A program made the translations under genes and the position numbers. Positions 58,054-64,000 of a DNA stretch of 64,000 nucleotides are shown here, one piece after another. The notes under the pieces are model-generated. The model searched no databases and had not been told where the DNA came from. It saw only the letters and a program-made list of their open reading frames with translations. Every line of letters begins with the position of its first letter. Position 1 is the stretch's first letter. Origin of the DNA: Thysanoteuthis rhombus (lineage: Eukaryota > Mollusca > Cephalopoda > Oegopsida > Thysanoteuthidae); contig OY735202.1 of the NCBI GenBank assembly GCA_963457665.1, positions 49,094,281 through 49,158,280 of the forward strand. The letters are read 5' to 3'.

Positions 58054-58164
58054 CTATACCATTATATGATCCAACATGAAGCTAATCTGACCCGAATCGA
58101 CCAATGAATAGTTAATTCATTACCAATTTCATACGGGGAGCTTTTTTTCACTCACCCTGTATAT

Positions 58165-58950
58165 ATTTGGGAGTTTTTTCCTTTCTTAAAATGAAAAAGT
58201 ATAATATGTCAAAAATGTTGCTTATTTTCTTTCATTATAAATGTTGGAATCAATAAACAAAAATACAGCAATTTTGACAACCTTTTTATGCACTTTGATA
58301 CGACAATTGTCAAAATATTATAAAAAGCGATCTTTTTGAATGAACTTAGTTAAAATCAAATACTCGTAATGCCATCTCATGACAAACAAAGCATGAACAT
58401 TCTGTTCAACCCAATGAAACACATCATCGTCTGTGTGTCGCTTCACTTCATCTGATTCTCACCCCTCGTTTTTTCCCCGATTGTCGAAAAGGACTCAACG
58501 TGAACACTTTGCAGTCGAGTAATTGTTATGAACCTAGTTTTGTAGACCATTACCGTCGAGGGGAATTACATCCCCTTTGGGTACCCCACATGGTTTTAGG
58601 TATATGAGCCGGAGGAGGGGGTCCCGTACACTTGTGCCCACACTTGTGACCTCTGCTATCTAATTGAATAACATTGGAGCACATCACCGTGGAGCAACAT
58701 TTAGCAAGCTAACCTCGTACACCATTACTACTGCAGTGACTTCAATTCTCACTGAATGCTCCACATTGTGTGAGTAAATATACGTCATATAAAAAAGCAA
58801 AGATAACAAAATGGAATAAACTTTTTTCTTCTCGGAAGCGAAATCACCGCACAGTAGCTCGTTAACCATTGCCCCACGGATAGACACCTTTGATTTATTT
58901 CAGTAACAATTTCTGACTGAATTTCTAAGATGAGGGATTATCATTATTAT
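58165..58950. other. Unassigned sequence
   Basis: About 58650-58780 contains phrases similar to SINE D (ACACTTGTGACCTCTG, ATTACTACTGCAGTGACTTC), too diverged to delimit. Confidence 0.4.
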
Positions 58951-59035
58951 TCAGTTATCTGCTCTTATTGATTGCTGTATTCACAAAGTTTCGGCCATTG
59001 TACCCCCGGTCTTCATCAGGTCTCTGTCAACTGAA
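58920..59035 (-). other. Hammerhead-like motif, degenerate copy
   Basis: The minus strand reads ACCTGATGAAGACCGGGG, then ATGGCCGAAACTTTGTG, then further along CCCTCATCTTAG. It is the same CTGATGA-stem-GAAAC plan as at 3849 and in the 53.5-kb palindrome, but the stem is mismatched. Confidence 0.55.
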
Positions 59036-59039
59036 TCTT

Positions 59040-60431
59040 TTATCCAATCTGCGGCACTAGATATGGAATTATTCTTATCATACATAGATCTGTTGGGACT
59101 GGGGCCATTATCTTGCTTGAGATAGTTATGGTGACTATTACAGCCAAGATGAATTCACCAATCCTCATAGATCTAAGTACAATAATGATCCTCTCAGGCC
59201 TGCAAAGGTTTAGAAATTCGCAGAATAAAATTTTCAATTCCAAAAGCTTTAAAACAGTTATTCCAGTGCATTGGAAAGCTATCGTAAGATAGTTATAAAC
59301 CGCAAAATGCGGAAAACTTGGCTATTTGAAAATAGTTATTACGTACGGGCGTTGGGTGTGGAGACAGTACTTGGCTTCAAGATGCGGAAGTCTGAATTTC
59401 GAGAAATGCTGCGTACTTTCATTTTTATGTATGAAGGGCCCGCTGAACCTGAATAGACGAGCCCCAAGGTCGATATTTGGAATACTAGTCGTCAAGGTTG
59501 ATAGACATTACACACTTCCGGTGCTAATTTTTTTCCATTTCAATTGTGTCGTGTGTCGTACCAAGCTCAGCTTGGAAAAAGCATAAGACATTGTTCATTG
59601 GGACCACTTTGAGACATAGTCTCGTAAATGGCAAATTGCTGAATGATAACATTAAACAAAGACTATGAAGACTGGAACAATTTACATTCATTGTTATAAA
59701 TCAACATTCGTTATAAATTCATTGTAATGTTATTAAATTCATTGTTATAAACTACTTTGAATGATACAATTATTTGATTATATCTATTATTTTCAATAGA
59801 TTTAGGTTCGTTTTGAATAGACTGTTTGTGGCCGACCGATTGGCCGTTTGATAACATTATCTGTGATTTTATCTAACAGCTTCCTCAATACAGTGGCGAC
59901 GCTCGGTCTAACTGCCCCTCCCAACTCAGGGGAAATTTCTTGAAGATTTTTTTTTTCCAATTTTTCAGGTGTTCTCAGATATATTACGCCCTTAGAGCTC
60001 CGACGCCCCCCCCCCGTAGCTGCAGAATCTGCGTGTCTCACGCTTTGCCTCCATTTTTTATTAAGATTCTATTTTTATATTTTATTGTTTCGACTTTCTA
60101 CTTGCTTAAAAAGATCCGTAAAAATCGTGACACACTCAAGTTGTACAAGTGCACTCGAAATTCTTGCCCCTTGATTTTTTTTTCGGTTCTTCAAATTTGA
60201 CCACTCCTTTTCTTCCTTTTTTTACTCAGATGCAATTACCATTATTGAGATCGCTGTTATTTTCTTTCAATTTTTCTTCTTCTCATTCTACTATCAACTT
60301 GAACCATAATATAGACAAAAAGCATACTTATCATGAAGTGAAATAAAACTTTGGAGGGAGTGTTTTCTTTTCCGTTGTGTTTTGATATCTTATCGAGCAC
60401 ATTTCTACGTAGAAGTAAATTATTCGTTATG

Positions 60432-60483
<52 letters not shown>

Positions 60484-60995
60484 TGAGAGAGTTTGTTTGT
60501 TTTTGGTGATTATTTCCCCCTACGGAAAAAGTGAACCTCCACGAATGTCCACTTTCTGCAAATCTGAGGTTGCTCAGGTATTCGCCGTCTTTTCTGATTC
60601 TCATATGAAGAATTATCAGTCATAATAAAATTTTGACAAGTATTTCTTCCACCCTATTTCTTTTTTTTTTTGTTTATTGTAACTCTTTGACCATCATCCT
60701 CTGATTGTTAGTAAGCAGCTATAAATCTTAATGAAGTTTACTTGAGAACTGTTACTTATTCCTCACCAGTGTTCGAGCTTAGTTAAAGCAAGGATTTCGA
60801 ATGTTGATCTTCAAGGCAGGCAGACATCCCCCTTACATGGAAGATTAGTATAGCATAATATCCTCCTGTCAGTCGTTTTGCCTTGTGCAGCACTATATCA
60901 ATCTTCCTGAATGAAAGCCCAGAGCGCAATAGTACAGCGCCCAGAGAGAATTTAACCCTGTAAAAAAGGAAAAGATTTACCACAATGTTTCTTAA
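59040..60995. other. Unassigned sequence with (GT)n(GA)n
   Basis: (GT)n at about 60430-60461, followed by (GA)n to about 60490. No gene or second-copy repeat recognised. Confidence 0.45.
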
Positions 60996-61001
60996 AGAGG
61001 T

Positions 61002-61866
61002 TGAAGTGACCTTATGTTTTAGTCAGGAATTTGATACAAAACTCTCCTCTAAGCCAGATATCAAAAACTTTACTTCCTATGATAACTCCCTATAAAAACC
61101 CTGAACACACGTGGTCAATCGCTTCGGTTGCCTCAGCTTTTTAGCCGGTTACCTTCCTTTCCTTCTCGCTAAAATCACAGCTGGCATAGTTTCTATTCTT
61201 TGACCGTAACTATATATTATATATATTGTCTTATGTCACTTATCTTCCTCGATGTGAGAATTAGCAAGAACTTTATTGATACTAAATACCAATACTGCAA
61301 CTACTATTTTTTCTCGACAACGCAAACGCTGCGCTCACTATTTCGCCCCTTTCAGCTCCTTCTTGCACTTAACCTAAATTAACTGCCCTTTTATAATCTT
61401 GCTTGGTCAACTATACCATTCATTATAATAGGCACTACTAATCATTCGATAGATAAACCAAACGACATGAGACCCGTCATGCCACGTGTCCCCTAAATAC
61501 TTATTCTTTCAAAATTTCATTTTTACGTATAGGAATAACCTTGACTAAACAGGTCTCTTCTCTTTATACGATTCACTATACTAATGTTTCCATTACATGT
61601 ATTTCATTTACATATTCTGTTCGTCATAAATGCAATGAATTAAATGTACTTTTCATTTGCTTACTTACGTACTTGTATGTGTCTTTTTTACTCTGTCTCA
61701 TATCGGCATCTACATTAGTACTTGGCGCATGTTCTCAATACATTTTCTTTCTTTCTTCAACTTTTCCACTGACGTCCACGTGGGCCAACAAATACAGCGG
61801 GCGCCTATTCTTCATCTAAAACTACATACAACCACATAAACCAACCATCATTCCGATAACTGATGA
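61002..61866 (+). mobile_element. Solo-LTR-like copy of the 38-kb gypsy LTR
   Basis: Starts TGAAGTGACC. It has TTTTAGTCAGGAATTTG and the TATA block CCCTATAAAAACCC near 61089, ATTACATGTATTTCATTTAC, GTACTTGGCGCATG near 61719, and ATAACTGATGAC at the end. These appear in the same order and similar spacing as at 38144-38957. No gag or pol flanks it, so recombination to a solo LTR is likely. Confidence 0.65.
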
Positions 61867-61869
61867 CCC

Positions 61870-62885
61870 CGATAACTATATATAAGAACAATATTTCTTA
61901 AAAAGTCAATGGTCGAAGGGTAGAGTAAAGCTTTTGGTCACATAAAGCTGATAAGGTAAAATTTAGAAAAAAAAAATGTAAAATCGTATTGCTTTTCACA
62001 ATTATTTTCGCTACTAGCCAGTATAATCTTAGGGAAATCATTTTGTGTTTTTCAAGGGATCTGTTACTTTTTTCCAGTTTACTCTCATTTCTCCGTAAAA
62101 CCTAATCGAATTAAATTTGTTTGTTTTTTTTAGAGAAAAAAAATAAGGCATCTTTACGGATCCTCCATACTTCATTATGAAAAATGTAAACAGAAATCTT
62201 TTCCTCTAATTGAAAAATCCGGATATTTCTTTCGCCTAAAACTTACTAATGCAAATTAATACAGGGAAATAACTGTCAGTTTTCGGAAATATCATCGGAA
62301 ACAAATATTAGCAAATGTAGCCAAATGTTGCTAAAACAACGTTGCAGTTTTTCAAGAGAACTTCTCCTTGTTTTTGCTCATGTTTTAGATTTATTAGAGA
62401 TTTATGAGCTTATTGTAAAATAATTACCCTTACGCACTTTCTACAAAAAATTGAAAAACCTATTGTAATAATATAATTATCTTCTTTGGGGTCTTTGTTT
62501 CATTACAACTGCAAGAAAGAAGCATAAAGTTTGTAGTGGGAAATTACATTTTTTTTTTAACTTATTAACAATACAGAAGCTAGGGGAAAACGAGTTATTG
62601 CGTTCCAGCCCTCCATACATTTTAAATAAATATCTGTACCTAATTAGAATATTAAAATAATTCTATTAAAAATCTCACGGACAGTAGATTTTGTAAAACA
62701 AGTCAACAATATATTTAAAAAATGAATCACAGAACAGAAGTCATAGAACAAAAGTCACTATGTAGTGTTATCCTAGGCTATCAGAAAAAATATAATAGGA
62801 AGAAAATTATAATGTTGTTTTTCTAAGTAAGAAAAAAAATTTATGCAGTTTTTTCAAAACCATTTGTGAGTATTTGTTGATGCAA
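61870..62885. other. Unassigned AT-rich sequence
   Basis: Nothing recognised. Confidence 0.4.
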
Positions 62886-62889
62886 CAAA

Positions 62890-63860
62890 AACCAATCCCA
62901 GTCGTGTGTTAAAAAGAGATGCTGCTACAAAAGATTACTCTTCTTCTTGTCTCTCTCCATATGGCACAATCAAGCATACAGCGGATAAAGAAGTACAAAT
63001 TCCATCGTCCAATGATACAGTAAAGCTGATATATAATAATTGTTGAAGATTGGAAGCATCAGCGGATGGTAAATCTGTTGGAAGCATCATTTTTTACTCG
63101 GCAGTTTGATGAAACCATGGACATTAAGAACGGTGCACAACTCATTGTGTATTGTCGTTACCCGGATCAAAGCTTGGGAAAAATTGTGGAGCATGATCTT
63201 GCTTCCAATAGTACAGTAGCTAAATTGTGTTACATACGTTCCGCTTTTTGAGTACTTGAATCGGCTCCAATGGTCACGTCAAGGTAAAGGAGATGATATC
63301 TTCTTGGAAAGCCATGAAAATGAAGATCATCAAATGGCATGGTAACATCCATAAAGGCAATTTTTCACATTTGGAAAGTTTTCCCAAAGAGTCTGAAAGG
63401 GGAGAGAACCTGAAAGAAAGGAAAAACTCTGAAAGACATCATTTCTGACTATCTGCATTTGCTGTCCAGAAATTTTGAAACATTTTCCTGTGAAGCATCA
63501 GCAGGATTTGGAAAATCAGGTGTAGATCATTGATATTTTGATTATCAGCCACATCCAGCTAGCAGAATTACGGTAAATGTCAGGTCTTAAGGGAGCTTCA
63601 TTCTGATTCCATTCAAATATTATCTTTTGAGATGAAGTCCTACTGTAGACGCCACTGGGTTAGATTACATGCTTTCCCTGAATCCAAATGAATTGCCTTG
63701 AAGGCCCTTCGACCTCTAGTCATAATGACAACTTTCCTGGCGAAACAATGATTTTGAACCTTGGTTGAATTGAAAACCAAGAAACAGAATTCACTTTAGG
63801 ATGTTGATTCATTATCGTAAGTTGTATTGGAGAAGGAAATAGAACCTCAGTTTCTGGAAC
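62890..63860 (+). pseudogene. hAT transposase pseudogene (ZBED/Charlie-like)
   Basis: The best-preserved piece, 63066-63251, encodes A-S-F-F-T-R-Q-F-D-E-T-M-D then G-A-Q-L-I-V-Y-C-R-Y. This is the start of the RNase-H-like catalytic core of hAT transposases of the ZBED5/Charlie type (usual form F-x-x-x-L-D-E-S-x-D, N-A-Q-L-x-V-Y-x-R-Y). The catalytic Asp is kept. Upstream (62940-63060) a broken frame gives T-A-D-K-E-V-Q-I-P, S-N-D-T-V. Downstream, after many stops, E-L-K-T-K-K-Q-N near 63765 resembles the conserved C-terminal dimerisation-domain block. Large parts of the middle are deleted, so the copy is dead. A host ZBED-type gene derived from hAT is excluded by the stops. Confidence 0.75.
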
Positions 63861-64000
63861 ATCCTAGTCATTGATTATGAAAGAAGTAACTTTATTCTAT
63901 TTCATGTGAACTGGACTTTTCAATAATTTATCAGTTCCTAATTTTCTATCACTCTTAATTTTCGGGGTATATTTTTAAGATGTTCAAAAAGTTGAATAAA

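Larger units (their letters stand above)
55671..58161 (+). mobile_element. Tc1/mariner-like DNA transposon with nested insertions
   Basis: The left end CAGGGTGAGTGAAAA (55673) and right end TTTTCACTCACCCTG (ending 58159) are perfect inverted repeats of at least 15 bp, both flanked by TA, the Tc1/mariner target duplication. Total length is 2.49 kb. Removing the nested RTE (about 56868-57690) leaves about 1.65 kb, near the family's usual length. A C-terminal transposase-like segment lies next to the right end. The left half (55700-56860) has no clear transposase frame and also includes a SINE D-like piece at about 55955-56050. Confidence 0.75.

Noticed and set aside
1..64000. Conserved host exons
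   Set aside because: No frame showed recognisable conserved protein sequence apart from transposon proteins. Short exons cannot be excluded without alignment to transcripts.

Overview
This is an AT-rich, repeat-dense stretch of a metazoan nuclear genome. The evidence is the 3' ends of RTE-type LINEs with (TGA)n tails, tRNA-derived SINEs with Pol III A/B boxes, a Ty3/gypsy integrase, Tc1/mariner and hAT remnants, long (TA)n, (CA)n and (GA)n microsatellites, and no operon-like coding. The repeat mix fits an invertebrate, but the species cannot be named from this sequence. No intact host gene, rRNA gene or convincing functional tRNA gene was found. The window reads as intergenic or intronic DNA built almost entirely from transposon debris.

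Layout. 1-12 kb: microsatellites, RTE 3' ends, a motif resembling a hammerhead-ribozyme core (3.85 kb), a tandem array of a tRNA-derived SINE (5.15-5.66 kb) and diverged tandem copies of a repeat whose units carry a GGGGCGGATCC motif ('E'). 12.6-14.1 kb: the longest RTE relic, with reverse-transcriptase and C-terminal parts, interrupted by a SINE with a (TA)n tail ('B'). 14-35 kb: (TA)n tracts, a 30-bp minisatellite, more RTE ends, pogo-like and hAT-like MITE candidates, and long unassigned stretches. 37-41 kb: a 0.69-kb inverted-repeat transposon with repeated subterminal motifs, then a deleted Ty3/gypsy element that keeps only its integrase between two unlike LTR-like segments. 42.6-43.15 kb: a foldback element. 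45-49 kb: RTE ends, SINEs and a mariner-like N-terminus. 49.3-52.7 kb: a satellite split by a dispersed repeat that itself carries a 5'-truncated RTE insertion with a 13-bp target-site duplication, followed by a mariner transposase relic. 53.5-54.0 kb: a long near-perfect palindrome of a SINE-like repeat with the ribozyme-like motif. 55.67-58.16 kb: a Tc1/mariner-like element with TA-flanked inverted repeats, containing a nested RTE that itself contains a third repeat. 61.0-61.87 kb: a solo-LTR-like copy related to the gypsy LTR at 38 kb. 62.9-63.9 kb: a hAT (ZBED/Charlie-like) transposase pseudogene.

Families with several copies in the window: RTE (12 fragments), SINE A (about 6), SINE B (2), SINE D (about 9 plus the array), repeat E (4 loci), repeat F (3), repeat G/pogo-like (2), repeat H (2-3), repeat X (2) and the ribozyme-like motif (4). 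The parts do not form a pathway. They record successive nested insertions, and several carry internal evidence of order (target-site duplication, empty paralogous site, nesting).
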